From: RGIG5612 sp963591145
Lineage (GTDB): Bacteria > Bacillota > Clostridia > Lachnospirales > Lachnospiraceae
Direction of reading: 5' to 3'
Length of the DNA stretch: 15,408 bases
Assembly: GCA_963591145.1 (NCBI GenBank)
Contig: CAVARE010000028.1
Location: 1-15,408 of the forward strand
The notes under the pieces are model-generated. The model did not search any database. It saw only the letters and a list, made by a program, of their open reading frames with translations, and was not told where the DNA came from. The position numbers were made by a program, and so were the translations under genes. Position 1 is the first letter of the stretch. Each line of letters begins with the position of its first letter. Shown piece by piece: positions 1-6,832 of the stretch.

Positions 1-48
1 CCACATTCGCAAAATCGCTTCTTCGAAGCTTTCCTTTTGCTCATGTGG
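1..48. repeat. Imperfect inverted repeat at the window edge
   Basis: The first 48 bases fold on themselves. CCACAT (1-6) pairs with ATGTGG (43-48), GCAAAA (9-14) with TTTTGC (35-40), and GCTTC with GAAGC around a three-base loop, separated by small internal loops. It lacks a U-tract, so it is not an ordinary terminator. It may be a dispersed hairpin element or the end of a structured RNA from the left. Bases 49-106 hold only a small CTGCC/GGCAG hairpin. No reading frame in 1-106 can be chosen over the others. Confidence 0.4.
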
Positions 49-106
49 ATATCTCGCCACCTTCAGAACCTGCCACCGGCAGCTTCTTACGGATGCATGG
101 CAATAT

Positions 107-153
107 AAAACTGCTTATCTGCTCGAATGCAAGCATTCGCAGAAAGCAGTTTT
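107..153 (-). terminator. Rho-independent terminator of exoA, possibly bidirectional
   Basis: AAAACTGCTT (107-116) pairs with AAGCAGTTTT (144-153). The stem continues through TCTG/CAGA and CGAATGC/GCATTCG with a two-base bulge and a two-base loop. Read on the minus strand it ends in UUUU followed by AU-rich sequence, 17 bases past the exoA stop codon. The opposite strand also ends in UUUU, so it could stop rightward transcripts too. Confidence 0.75.
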
Positions 154-169
154 GCATGGCTCTGAATAG

Positions 170-928
170 TTACCAAATATTAATGTCCAGTTCTATCGGG
201 CAGTGATCTGAGCCATATACTTCTGTTAATATCTTGCTATCGGTTAGGGCTGGCTTAAGGCTGTCTGAACATATGAAATAATCTATACGCCATCCTATGT
301 TCTTCTCTCTGGCGTGGAATCTGTATGACCACCAGGAGTATATCTGTTCCTGATCCGGATAGAAGAATCTGAATGAATCCACGAAGCCTGAGGTCAGTAT
401 GGTGGTCATCTTCTGACGTTCTTCATCTGTAAATCCTGCATTTCGCCTATTCGATGCAGGATTTTTAATATCTATCTCTTCATGGGCTACATTCAGGTCG
501 CCGCAATATATTACCGGCTTCTTCTCATCCAGTGACTTGATATACTTTAGGAATTCATCTTCCCATGCCATACGCCAATCCAGCCGCTTTAATCCGTCCT
601 GAGAATTCGGCACATATACAGTGATCATATAGAACTGCTCGAATTCCAGAGTTATAACTCTGCCCTCATGGTCGAACTCGTCTACGCCTATGCCATAGCT
701 TACGCTCACAGGCTCCTGTTTTGTGAATATCGCAGTACCGGAATATCCCTTCTTCTCAGCATAATTCCAATATTGATGATAGCCCGGTAGCTCCAGTGTT
801 ACCTGTCCCTCCTGGCATTTTGTCTCCTGCAGACAGAAAATATCTGCATCCGCTTCATTAAAGAAATCTATAAATCCCTTGCCCATACAGGCACGGATAC
901 CGTTTACATTCCATGATATTAGTTTCAT
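170..928 (-). CDS. exoA: Exodeoxyribonuclease III (AP endonuclease)
   Basis: This 252-residue protein belongs to the exonuclease III/AP endonuclease family, Mg-dependent nucleases that cut DNA at abasic sites and trim 3' ends in base-excision repair in the cytoplasm. Family motifs appear in order: WNVNGIR (6-12), LQETK with the metal-binding Glu at 35, YVPNSQ (105-110), YCGDLNVAH with Asp144 and Asn146, and the C-terminal GSDHCPI with Asp241 and His242. Length is normal for the family. The frame is open for 34 more codons upstream, but ATG at 928 is chosen because family homology begins exactly there and AGAGGA lies seven bases ahead of it; the extra codons run into the R1 repeat. It is followed by a strong terminator. 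No convincing promoter is visible: a -35/-10-like pair at 939-967 would put the transcript start inside the ribosome binding site. Confidence 0.95.
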   Translation of the reverse strand: MKLISWNVNGIRACMGKGFIDFFNEADADIFCLQETKCQEGQVTLELPGYHQYWNYAEKKGYSGTAIFTKQEPVSVSYGIGVDEFDHEGRVITLEFEQFYMITVYVPNSQDGLKRLDWRMAWEDEFLKYIKSLDEKKPVIYCGDLNVAHEEIDIKNPASNRRNAGFTDEERQKMTTILTSGFVDSFRFFYPDQEQIYSWWSYRFHAREKNIGWRIDYFICSDSLKPALTDSKILTEVYGSDHCPIELDINIW

Positions 929-967
929 GATGGTTCCTCTTATAATTACAAAGGCTTCTGACAACAA

Positions 968-1118
968 TCTGGCACGCGGCACTAAACTTACATTCGTGCC
1001 GGGACGGCGCAGCTCCCTGCGAGAAAACAATCAGCGAAGGCGTTTTCGAGCAGGGGCTGCACGCCGAGGTTCACGGCACATGTAAACAGTCATATACGCG
1101 TGCCGGGACGGCGCAGCC
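968..1118. repeat. R1 hairpin repeat cluster (one full copy plus half copies)
   Basis: The whole exoA upstream gap is a mosaic of one GC-rich element. A full 84-nt copy spans 996-1079. Stem pairs are GTGCCG/CGGCAC, CGGCG/CGCCG, CAGC/GCTG, CCCTGC/GCAGGG and GAAAAC/GTTTTC around a loop at 1029-1041. A half copy (968-1014) overlaps its left arm and forms its own hairpin, GGCAC/GTGCC. Another half copy (1100-1118) repeats the left arm and can pair alternatively with the right arm of the full copy. It directly abuts the stop codon at 1121. The nearly identical full copy is at 3654-3737. There is no coding potential and no U-tract. Confidence 0.8.
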
Positions 1119-1120
1119 TA

Positions 1121-3601
1121 TCACTCCATATAGATGAAGCACCTTCCGGTTTCATCGAAGATCGGGTCGATGTCATCGTATGCCACCAGAGTCTCCTCAC
1201 CGGTATCGATGTTATAGAGCATCAGATTGTCATACAGGTCATAGCCGTAGATTACATATGTGACATCATAATCTTCCCATATAACTGGGATCTTGCGGCC
1301 TGTATAATACAGCGCCTGGTTCAGATATACTCCGGTTATGTTAAGTGCTGTTTCATTATTATAGCTGTCAACGGCCTTGTTGATCGATGCTGCTGTCAAT
1401 TCTGACTCGCTAGGCCTTGATGTTCTCTTATAGAAATATCCGTCGCTCGTCACAACCACGCCTGTTGCATAATATGCACTCATGATTGCCTCGGCAGGAT
1501 TAGTTGTGATCAGGTTCAGATCGCCTGCGGCATATACATAATATTTGCCGCTGTCTGACAGCATATCGCTGACATCCGTTGTCTCCTCGCTGCACAGCGT
1601 TATCTTCATATTATCATTGATAGTAGCCTGCACATTTGCATCCATAGTTTCAGCTACTTCTACATAATTAACTGTACGCTTGTCCTCGTTGTAGCTGGTA
1701 TAAGGCTCCGCTTCGGTCTTGTCTTCTACATCCGTAGCAAATAGCGTAAACTCGTCGCCTTCCTTATAATCGCTTCCGATTCGAACCACTCTGTCCACAA
1801 CAACTCTGTTGTATTCAACCAGCGACGTTACATAATATCCTTCTGTCGAGGTCTCTGAAATAAGCACATTCTTGTCCTTATCGATAACATACAGATCCGT
1901 CATCAGCAAATATTCCGTACCATCCGTGGTCACATATGTGCTGCCTTCATCGCCCACACCATATACCAGATCCTGATTCAGAAAGCCTAATACCTTGATG
2001 CATTTGCCAGCCTCGGCCTCCACAGAATACTTCTCTCCTGTCGACAGATCCATTACATTTATCTTGGTTGCATCATTTTCCTTGCCTTCATCCTGCCATG
2101 CCAGCATCCTGCCATCGTCTGATACCTTGAAGTTGTGCTCGTTCAAGCCGCTTACTACGAGCTGCGCAGTATTTGACGACGGATTCAGCGAATAAACATA
2201 TTCATCAAGAAGAATATAGAATATGTTATTGTCATTCAGATAACATAGCGAGCCTATGGAATTCTTAAGGATCTGATATGGAAGGTTCGAAGGGATGAAG
2301 ATGTCCTCCTGGACTTCATTTTTCTCCGCCGAATATGTATAGAGTCCGATGCCAGCCTGACCTTCATGCAGGCCGCGGTTCATGTAGCCATATACCAGAA
2401 ATTCAAAATCGCCATCATCCGTGATCTTCAGCAGTTTTATGTCATGCTGATCATAATTCTGTCTTATATCTGTCGGGTCAGTTTCAAATGAGAACACCTT
2501 CTGAAGCGTCTTGGTATCCGTATCCATGAACCAAACCGCCTTATCTGCCACAAATACATTCATATTGCCGTCGGTATTAGTCATGGTCTGAATATCATAA
2601 TCATTTTCGATGCCAATCAGCACAGATTTATTGCCGATCTGGCTGGCCTCCGGGATAAATATCTCATTTACCGATCGCTCATAGCTTAAAATATATTTCT
2701 TCTCGCCATATATTCTGGTTTTATAATATTCCGATACGTTGTAATATTCTTCATCGCCTACCTCTGTGGTACGCGTTACCTGATAATCCAGCCTGAAGAA
2801 TGCAATGTCATTATCAACATCAATTATGCTGACAACCGGCTCTTCCACCTCTGAAACACCCATGGAGCCCCAGGTCATTGAGCCCAGAGTCGAATAAAGA
2901 GAGATATCACCGTAGTTAGTGCTGTCATTTGCTGCCGAGTTCGGAGTCTGGTAATCTGCCAGTATGTTGTCCTTGTCACCATTATACATGGCATCATGGT
3001 GCTCCAGCACCAGCGCCATACTCTGCTCCATGTTAGTCGTCGAGTCCTTAATAACTCGCGAATAATAATGAATCTGCCTGTTATTGCCATCCGTAAGCTT
3101 AATATCCAGGAAATATTCTTCATTTTCCTCGATCATATTCTCAAGGCTCAGCACCGCAGTCATGGTATCGGCGCTGGTCAGTTTGTAGTCAGAGACAGTC
3201 TGCCTCTGGATGAGCTTACCCTCAGTAAGATCCGTCAGGGAAAATTCCAGCGCCCTTACAGTATTGCCATAGAGCTGTGCCTCGATGGTGATGTCATAGT
3301 CATAGTCCAGCACAAATATACTGTCTCTCATGTAGTTGCCATCCATTTCCCTGAGATAACCGAACATTCTGTTAATCGGCTGGCCATTATAATCCATCGT
3401 AAGCGTCGGCAAAGAGCACTCCTCTATCTCACTATAATAGACAGCCTCCTCGCGGTTCTTCTTATTTATATATATAAGAAGAACCGCTGCCGCTATCAAC
3501 AGCGCCAGCACTATCGCGCCGATTATGATAAACGGCTTCTTGCTGCGGATATATTCCTTCCTATAATATTTCTTATATGTAGAATGCTTACGTCTTCTCA
3601 T
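1121..3601 (-). CDS. Membrane-anchored extracytoplasmic protein of unknown function, 826 aa
   Basis: I do not recognise the family. The protein has a very basic N-terminus (about residues 1-22, rich in Arg, Lys and Tyr), then one hydrophobic segment (about 24-45). The remaining ~780 residues are hydrophilic, acidic and predicted outside the cell, so it looks like a single-pass type II anchored protein. The outer part is rich in alternating short strands. Around residues 390-560 there are loose repeats of the type 'state value, D-G, next strand' (for example KITDDGDFEFLVYG and KVSDDGRMLAWQDE), suggesting a beta-propeller-like domain. This is a weak inference. ATG at 3601 has AGGA seven bases upstream. 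R1 repeats flank the gene on both sides, at 3651-3740 and 968-1118. It may be transcribed on from the flavoprotein gene; no separate promoter was found. Confidence 0.75.
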   Translation of the reverse strand: MRRRKHSTYKKYYRKEYIRSKKPFIIIGAIVLALLIAAAVLLIYINKKNREEAVYYSEIEECSLPTLTMDYNGQPINRMFGYLREMDGNYMRDSIFVLDYDYDITIEAQLYGNTVRALEFSLTDLTEGKLIQRQTVSDYKLTSADTMTAVLSLENMIEENEEYFLDIKLTDGNNRQIHYYSRVIKDSTTNMEQSMALVLEHHDAMYNGDKDNILADYQTPNSAANDSTNYGDISLYSTLGSMTWGSMGVSEVEEPVVSIIDVDNDIAFFRLDYQVTRTTEVGDEEYYNVSEYYKTRIYGEKKYILSYERSVNEIFIPEASQIGNKSVLIGIENDYDIQTMTNTDGNMNVFVADKAVWFMDTDTKTLQKVFSFETDPTDIRQNYDQHDIKLLKITDDGDFEFLVYGYMNRGLHEGQAGIGLYTYSAEKNEVQEDIFIPSNLPYQILKNSIGSLCYLNDNNIFYILLDEYVYSLNPSSNTAQLVVSGLNEHNFKVSDDGRMLAWQDEGKENDATKINVMDLSTGEKYSVEAEAGKCIKVLGFLNQDLVYGVGDEGSTYVTTDGTEYLLMTDLYVIDKDKNVLISETSTEGYYVTSLVEYNRVVVDRVVRIGSDYKEGDEFTLFATDVEDKTEAEPYTSYNEDKRTVNYVEVAETMDANVQATINDNMKITLCSEETTDVSDMLSDSGKYYVYAAGDLNLITTNPAEAIMSAYYATGVVVTSDGYFYKRTSRPSESELTAASINKAVDSYNNETALNITGVYLNQALYYTGRKIPVIWEDYDVTYVIYGYDLYDNLMLYNIDTGEETLVAYDDIDPIFDETGRCFIYME

Positions 3602-3650
3602 TTATTGTTCCTATATAATTATAGATGTTAATCTGCATGGTTATATCTAT

Positions 3651-3740
3651 GATGTGCCGGGATGGCGCAGCTCCCTGCGAGAAAATGGTCAGCGAAGGCG
3701 TTTTCGAGCAGGGGCTGCACGCCGAGGTTCACGACACATC
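3651..3740. repeat. R1 hairpin repeat, second full copy
   Basis: The core at 3654-3737 matches the copy at 996-1079 at 79 of 84 positions with no gaps. The differences are one C/T in the left arm, three adjacent bases in the loop and one G/A in the right arm. Here the outermost pairing is GATGTG (3651-3656) with CACATC (3735-3740) instead of GTGCCG/CGGCAC. It fills the gap between the flavoprotein gene and the 826-aa gene. Confidence 0.85.
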
Positions 3741-3771
3741 ATAATGTAATACAGAGAATAATGCAGTGCCA

Positions 3772-4395
3772 TTATCTAATGAAGTTAGTATAACTTTCCT
3801 TCTCCATCTCTGGCTGCTCGATGCCATTTGCCTTGCCTGATTCTATCAGTTTCATAACCCATGCCAGATATGCTGCAGAATTTCTCATGGTTTTAAGGCC
3901 CTCCGCATCTTCCTGTACCTGACCCGCCTTGGCGCCGTGAGCCACATCCCAATATGTGGAGCCTACATAGATCATTCCGCTGATTCCGAAGTATTTGCTG
4001 AGTACATCAACCGAAGCCGTGGTTCCAGCTCTTCTGGCAACAGCCACCGTAAATCCCGGCTTGCCGGCAAATGTTTCACCTGATGAATAGAATACTCTAT
4101 CCAGAAATGACAGAATGCGTCCGCTCGGATGTGCATAATATACAGGTGAGCCGAATACAAATCCGTCGGCATCCTTAGCCTTTTCCACAAATTCGTGCAC
4201 CTTATCATCTGTAAATACGCAGCTTCTTGTTTTTCTGCATTGCTCGCAGCCTATGCAGTCTCTGAGCGGCTCTGCGCCGATCTGAAATATCTCATAATCA
4301 ATCCCCTGAGAAGCCAAGAACTTACCTGCCTCCTCCAGCGCCATATATGTATTGCCATTTTCTCTGGCACTTCCATTAAGCATAAGTACCTTCAT
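3772..4395 (-). CDS. Flavodoxin-fold NAD(P)H-dependent oxidoreductase with CX2CX2CX5C cluster
   Basis: This is a 207-residue cytoplasmic protein of the NADPH-dependent FMN reductase/iron-sulfur flavoprotein group. MKVLMLNGSARENGNT (1-16) is the FMN phosphate-binding loop, and FGSPVYYAHPSG (81-92) followed by FLDR is the typical flavin-binding region. A cysteine set sits at 47, 50, 53 and 59 (CIGCEQC then SC). In iron-sulfur flavoproteins such a compact motif binds a 4Fe-4S cluster; whether it does here is not known. The substrate cannot be told. Two ATG codons are adjacent (4398 and 4395). The second is preferred because GAGGT lies seven bases ahead of it and homology starts there. The frame stays open another 24 codons upstream, but that part has no family features. 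Confidence 0.85.
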   Translation of the reverse strand: MKVLMLNGSARENGNTYMALEEAGKFLASQGIDYEIFQIGAEPLRDCIGCEQCRKTRSCVFTDDKVHEFVEKAKDADGFVFGSPVYYAHPSGRILSFLDRVFYSSGETFAGKPGFTVAVARRAGTTASVDVLSKYFGISGMIYVGSTYWDVAHGAKAGQVQEDAEGLKTMRNSAAYLAWVMKLIESGKANGIEQPEMEKESYTNFIR

Positions 4396-4429
4396 CATTG
4401 TGACCTCACTTTTCCTTGTTTTGTTGTTA

Positions 4430-4458
4430 ATTTTGCTATATCGTTCCTCGAAATGCAA
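4430..4458 (-). promoter_or_regulatory. Possible sigma-A promoter of the flavoprotein gene
   Basis: On the minus strand TTGCAT (4453-4458) is followed after exactly 17 bases by CAAAAT (4430-4435). The predicted start is about 28 bases before the ATG. The -10 is a modest match, so this is tentative. Confidence 0.35.
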
Positions 4459-4507
4459 GTATTTCAAAGGGTCGGTTTTAAGGTTTTAGGGCAGCCATCC
4501 GTTCTAT

Positions 4508-5347
4508 CTAATTCACATATTGAAAATGCTGATAGTCTGTATTATATGTCCACCAGCCGCCCCATTCAAAGCCAGCCTCAGTAAACAGATTGTAACACAG
4601 GTCGCCTACTTCTATCTTATAAGGGAAATCCGAGTCCCTGTCCAGATACTGCCAGCCGTCCTCCGGGAATATGTAATTTTCTGAAGCAATATAATATACA
4701 TTGTAATATGGATTAATATCTATCGCCAACCCATAAGCATGGTTCGATATCTCATCTGTGTTGTCCACCGTTCTGAAATTAAAGGCTGAGGTATTATTTG
4801 CCATGATAGATGTCTCATCATCCGCATCGAACTCGTCAACCAATATCATGCTCTCTATCGGATATTTCGCATCATAGAGCTGCCTGAAAATATCGCATAC
4901 CGTATCGGCCACGCTGACATTCATCACCAGCTCGCCCACTTTGATATTGCCGTCTATATCGCAGTGAAGACATCTGATATATCTAAGCTCGTCTCGCGAC
5001 ACGGTACAGTTCTCCTTATATGACTTAAGCCACATCCTCGCAAATGTTTTATCACTAATCTCCTCTACATAGAAGAAATAGTCTGTGCCAATACTTGCCA
5101 CCTGCGCCTCCGTAAGCACCGTTCCAGCTTTCAGGCTTGCTGCCAATTCATGTGGTTTGGACAGATTCACTGGTTTATATGTCGTCTTCTGTGTGCTGGT
5201 TTCAGTCTCAGTCTCCGGCTGCTCGTAGGCTGCGGTATCTTCATCTGCCAGCACAGTTGCAGGTGCCATGCCGCCGGCCACTGCCAGCACATATACCGTT
5301 ATAATGGTACATATAATAATTGTTATTCTCGTAAGCTTTCGATTCAT
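4508..5347 (-). CDS. Secreted M15-family D-alanyl-D-alanine carboxypeptidase/endopeptidase
   Basis: This zinc peptidase acts on peptidoglycan peptides outside the membrane (peptidase M15, VanY/L-Ala-D-Glu endopeptidase type). Counting from a Met encoded at 5359, a hydrophobic N-terminal segment (about 10-36) is a signal peptide or anchor. A Thr/Glu-rich linker (about 40-60) follows, then about 90 residues of unassigned sequence. The peptidase domain holds NNTSAFNFR (188-196), SNHAYGLAIDIN (205-216) with presumed zinc ligands His207 and Asp214, and the closing DYQHF with His278. All expected active-site residues are present. The start is uncertain. ATG 5347 has a weak GGTGA nearby, while ATG 5359, four codons earlier, has no visible ribosome binding site; both leave the signal intact. 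It stands alone, with R1-like sequence upstream. Confidence 0.88.
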   Translation of the reverse strand: MNRKLTRITIIICTIITVYVLAVAGGMAPATVLADEDTAAYEQPETETETSTQKTTYKPVNLSKPHELAASLKAGTVLTEAQVASIGTDYFFYVEEISDKTFARMWLKSYKENCTVSRDELRYIRCLHCDIDGNIKVGELVMNVSVADTVCDIFRQLYDAKYPIESMILVDEFDADDETSIMANNTSAFNFRTVDNTDEISNHAYGLAIDINPYYNVYYIASENYIFPEDGWQYLDRDSDFPYKIEVGDLCYNLFTEAGFEWGGWWTYNTDYQHFQYVN

Positions 5348-5390
5348 GTTTTTCACCATAGTAATATTTAAACATCCAGATTACAGTCAT

Positions 5391-5437
5391 TCTGGCACGC
5401 GGGCATACACTTTGTCATATGCTGGGACGGCGCAGCT
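5391..5437. repeat. R1 half copy (47 nt) upstream of cobU
   Basis: This 47-base stretch matches 968-1014: the first 11 bases and the last 14 are the same. The middle differs in sequence but still forms a hairpin, GGCATA/TATGCT here against GGCAC/GTGCC there. It lies between the divergent M15 peptidase gene and cobU, and ends six bases before the cobU -35 element. Confidence 0.7.
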
Positions 5438-5442
5438 ACAGG

Positions 5443-5471
5443 TTGACTTTTGAATGACTCATATTTACACT
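5443..5471 (+). promoter_or_regulatory. Sigma-A-type promoter of cobU
   Basis: TTGACT (5443-5448) and TACACT (5466-5471) are separated by exactly 17 bases. The expected start near 5478 gives a leader of about 37 bases before the ATG at 5515. That is too short for a cobalamin riboswitch. Confidence 0.65.
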
Positions 5472-5514
5472 TAACGCAACTATTCAGCCACTTCATAGAT
5501 GTGAGGTCAAATAT

Positions 5515-6024
5515 ATGATGACAATTATAACTGGCGGCTCGGGCTGCGGCAAGAGCTCTTATGCTGAAAAAATCGCCGCCTGCCTTCCCATGCCGCGATA
5601 CTATATAGCTACGATGAAACCATATGACGATGAGTGCCTCAGAAAGATCGACAGGCATAGACGCCTGCGGGCTGAAAAGGGCTTCGAGACCATCGAACAG
5701 CATACAGACCTGGATACGATCGCAGCATCCGGAGGCACAGCACTTCTTGAATGCATGTGCAACCTGACTGCTAATGAAATGTTTGACGAGAACGGAAACT
5801 GCTATGATGCATATGACAAGATTCTGCATGAGGTTCTGCATCTTAAGTCTCAGTTCGATAATCTGATAATCGTAACAAATGATGTAGGAAATGACTGCCG
5901 CGATTACGATGCAGGCACGATGAAATATATAACTACACTGGGCAGGCTGAACTGTGCTCTGGCTAAAGAAGCAGATACAGTCATCGAGGTCGTATGCGGC
6001 ATACCTGTAACGATCAAATCTTAA
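5515..6024 (+). CDS. cobU: Adenosylcobinamide kinase / adenosylcobinamide-phosphate guanylyltransferase
   Basis: This 169-residue protein is a CobU, the bifunctional enzyme that phosphorylates adenosylcobinamide and then transfers GMP to it in the nucleotide-loop branch of cobalamin synthesis and salvage. Visible motifs are the P-loop GGSGCGKS (7-14), RHRR (47-50) whose His48 sits where the guanylylated His is expected, LLECMCNLTANEMF (77-90), IIVTNDVG (118-125), and the C-terminal GRLNCALAKEAD...CGIPV. It is slightly shorter than the enterobacterial enzyme. Two ATG codons are adjacent (5515, 5518). GAGGT lies seven bases before the first. A -35/-10 pair is just upstream. No other cobalamin gene except the paralogue that follows is in the window. 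Confidence 0.92.
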   Translation: MMTIITGGSGCGKSSYAEKIAACLPMPRYYIATMKPYDDECLRKIDRHRRLRAEKGFETIEQHTDLDTIAASGGTALLECMCNLTANEMFDENGNCYDAYDKILHEVLHLKSQFDNLIIVTNDVGNDCRDYDAGTMKYITTLGRLNCALAKEADTVIEVVCGIPVTIKS

Positions 6025-6162
6025 GCAAGCCGTCATTTTTTCAAGAAAGGCGCGCATAAAGAGCTGCTCTCAACACAATCAAGAAATCCTTTGGTGTTCG
6101 GTCTCAGATAAACTGTCATTGAACCCAATTAAAATAGCAACAGAGGGAATGGTAACAACAAT

Positions 6163-6648
6163 ATGATACTCATAATAGGAAGTGAAGCCTCAGGCAAGAA
6201 GGAATATGTTAAGGGTCTCGGATATACGGATGATCAGATATCTGAGTGCATCAATGATAATAAGCCTGTTTTATACGGACTTCATAGGATCGTTGCGGCA
6301 GATCCCGAGAAGATACGCAATACCTTGAGTCGAATTGAAAACTTATCTTCAGGCAAAAGCCTCAACAAGACAGATACACTAGCAGCCTCTGAAGAGGCTG
6401 CAGATTTCCCTGCAAATATCCAGTCCGCAGCTGCCAAATCCGACAAAATAAATCCAGCAGATCAGTGGCTTACTAACCTGCTGGCTAAGGAAATCATCGT
6501 ATGCAACGAAGTCGGCTCTGGCATCATCCCGATGCTGGCTTCGGAGCGCATGTACAGGGAACAGACCGGAAGGCTATGCACCCTGCTGGCAGGCCGCGCC
6601 GAGCATGTTATCCGCATGGTATGCGGCATACCTGTTATCCTTCGGTAA
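6163..6648 (+). CDS. Diverged CobU-like protein, probably not a full bifunctional enzyme
   Basis: This 161-residue paralogue has the CobU beginning and end but not the middle. The P-loop is altered (GSEASGKK, 6-13). The C-terminal part is clear: VCNEVGSGIIP (113-123), MYREQTGRLCTLLA (130-143) and MVCGIPV. Between them the usual RHRR and LLECMTN-type motifs are absent. In their place are an LHR (40-42) and an Ala/Ser/Asp-rich linker (about 62-100). It lies 138 bases after cobU on the same strand and could be cotranscribed. The start is supported only by the P-loop position. The nearest GAGGG is 15 bases away, which suggests weak translation. It could be a cobinamide-binding or kinase-only variant, or a decaying duplicate; its activity cannot be read from sequence. 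Confidence 0.7.
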   Translation: MILIIGSEASGKKEYVKGLGYTDDQISECINDNKPVLYGLHRIVAADPEKIRNTLSRIENLSSGKSLNKTDTLAASEEAADFPANIQSAAAKSDKINPADQWLTNLLAKEIIVCNEVGSGIIPMLASERMYREQTGRLCTLLAGRAEHVIRMVCGIPVILR

Positions 6649-6663
6649 GCCGCTCTGCCTATT

Positions 6664-6795
6664 CAATATTCAGTGATGCCCTCACTGTTCTGCCTCAATA
6701 TCTGGCAGCACTCCTCACTGCTCACTGTTCAATATCCAGCAATACCCTCTCTACTCCGTCTCAACATTTAGTATGCAGCCTGATTTCACTGAGCG
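6664..6795. repeat. Four imperfect tandem units of 32-34 bp
   Basis: Units begin with CAAYAT at 6664, 6696, 6730 and 6762, giving periods of 32, 34 and 32. They share an AG-T/GC-CCT-CACTG-like body with many substitutions. The last unit merges into the decayed R2 site, whose promoter half resembles the unit. The 184-base gap between the cobU-like stop and the ATPase stop holds this array and no gene I can support. Confidence 0.5.
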
Positions 6796-6816
6796 TAGAA
6801 AATAGGCTGTGAGTGC
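6773..6816 (-). promoter_or_regulatory. R2 regulatory site, decayed copy 1
   Basis: On the minus strand this matches the R2 sites at 10060-10128 and 14886-14953. The proximal repeat is ACGCTCA (6790-6796) and the distal one is GCACTCA (6810-6816), but they are 20 bp apart, not 21, because one A is missing from the A/T-tract between them. A weak -35 (CTGCAT, 6773-6778) keeps the 11-bp distance. No -10 is present at the expected place (6749-6755). It points toward the tandem repeats and the back of the cobU-like gene, where no minus-strand gene remains. Confidence 0.55.
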
Positions 6817-6832
6817 AGATGCATTCGCATTT

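Noticed and set aside
1..108. End of a coding gene, or a new minus-strand start at 44
   Set aside because: All three plus frames stay open here and no protein feature favours any; the minus ATG has no good ribosome binding site and leaves the window after 15 codons.
939..967. TTGTTG/TATAAG promoter for exoA with 17-base spacer
   Set aside because: The transcript would start about four bases before the ATG, cutting off the ribosome binding site.
929..1030. N-terminal extension of exonuclease III
   Set aside because: It lies in the R1 repeat, has no homology, and the internal ATG has a proper ribosome binding site.
996..1079. R1 as a Rho-independent terminator
   Set aside because: The stem is long but broken by bulges and neither strand carries a U-tract after it.
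3618..3623. TATAAT -10 before the 826-aa gene
   Set aside because: No -35 at 16-18 bases, and the start would fall in the ribosome binding site.
2996..3631. Plus-strand frame of 211 codons
   Set aside because: It is a shadow of the N-terminal third of the 826-aa gene, with no ribosome binding site and no recognisable motif.
5478..5514. Cobalamin riboswitch before cobU (a GCCACTT near 5487 resembles part of a B12 box)
   Set aside because: The leader is only about 37 bases, far too short, and no other riboswitch parts are visible.
5368..6057. Long minus-strand frame of 229 codons opposite cobU
   Set aside because: It is the antisense of a clear CobU gene with P-loop and C-terminal motifs on the plus strand; its own translation has no family features.
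6664..6795. CRISPR array from the ~33-bp units
   Set aside because: The units are contiguous and imperfect, with no repeat-spacer alternation and no cas genes.
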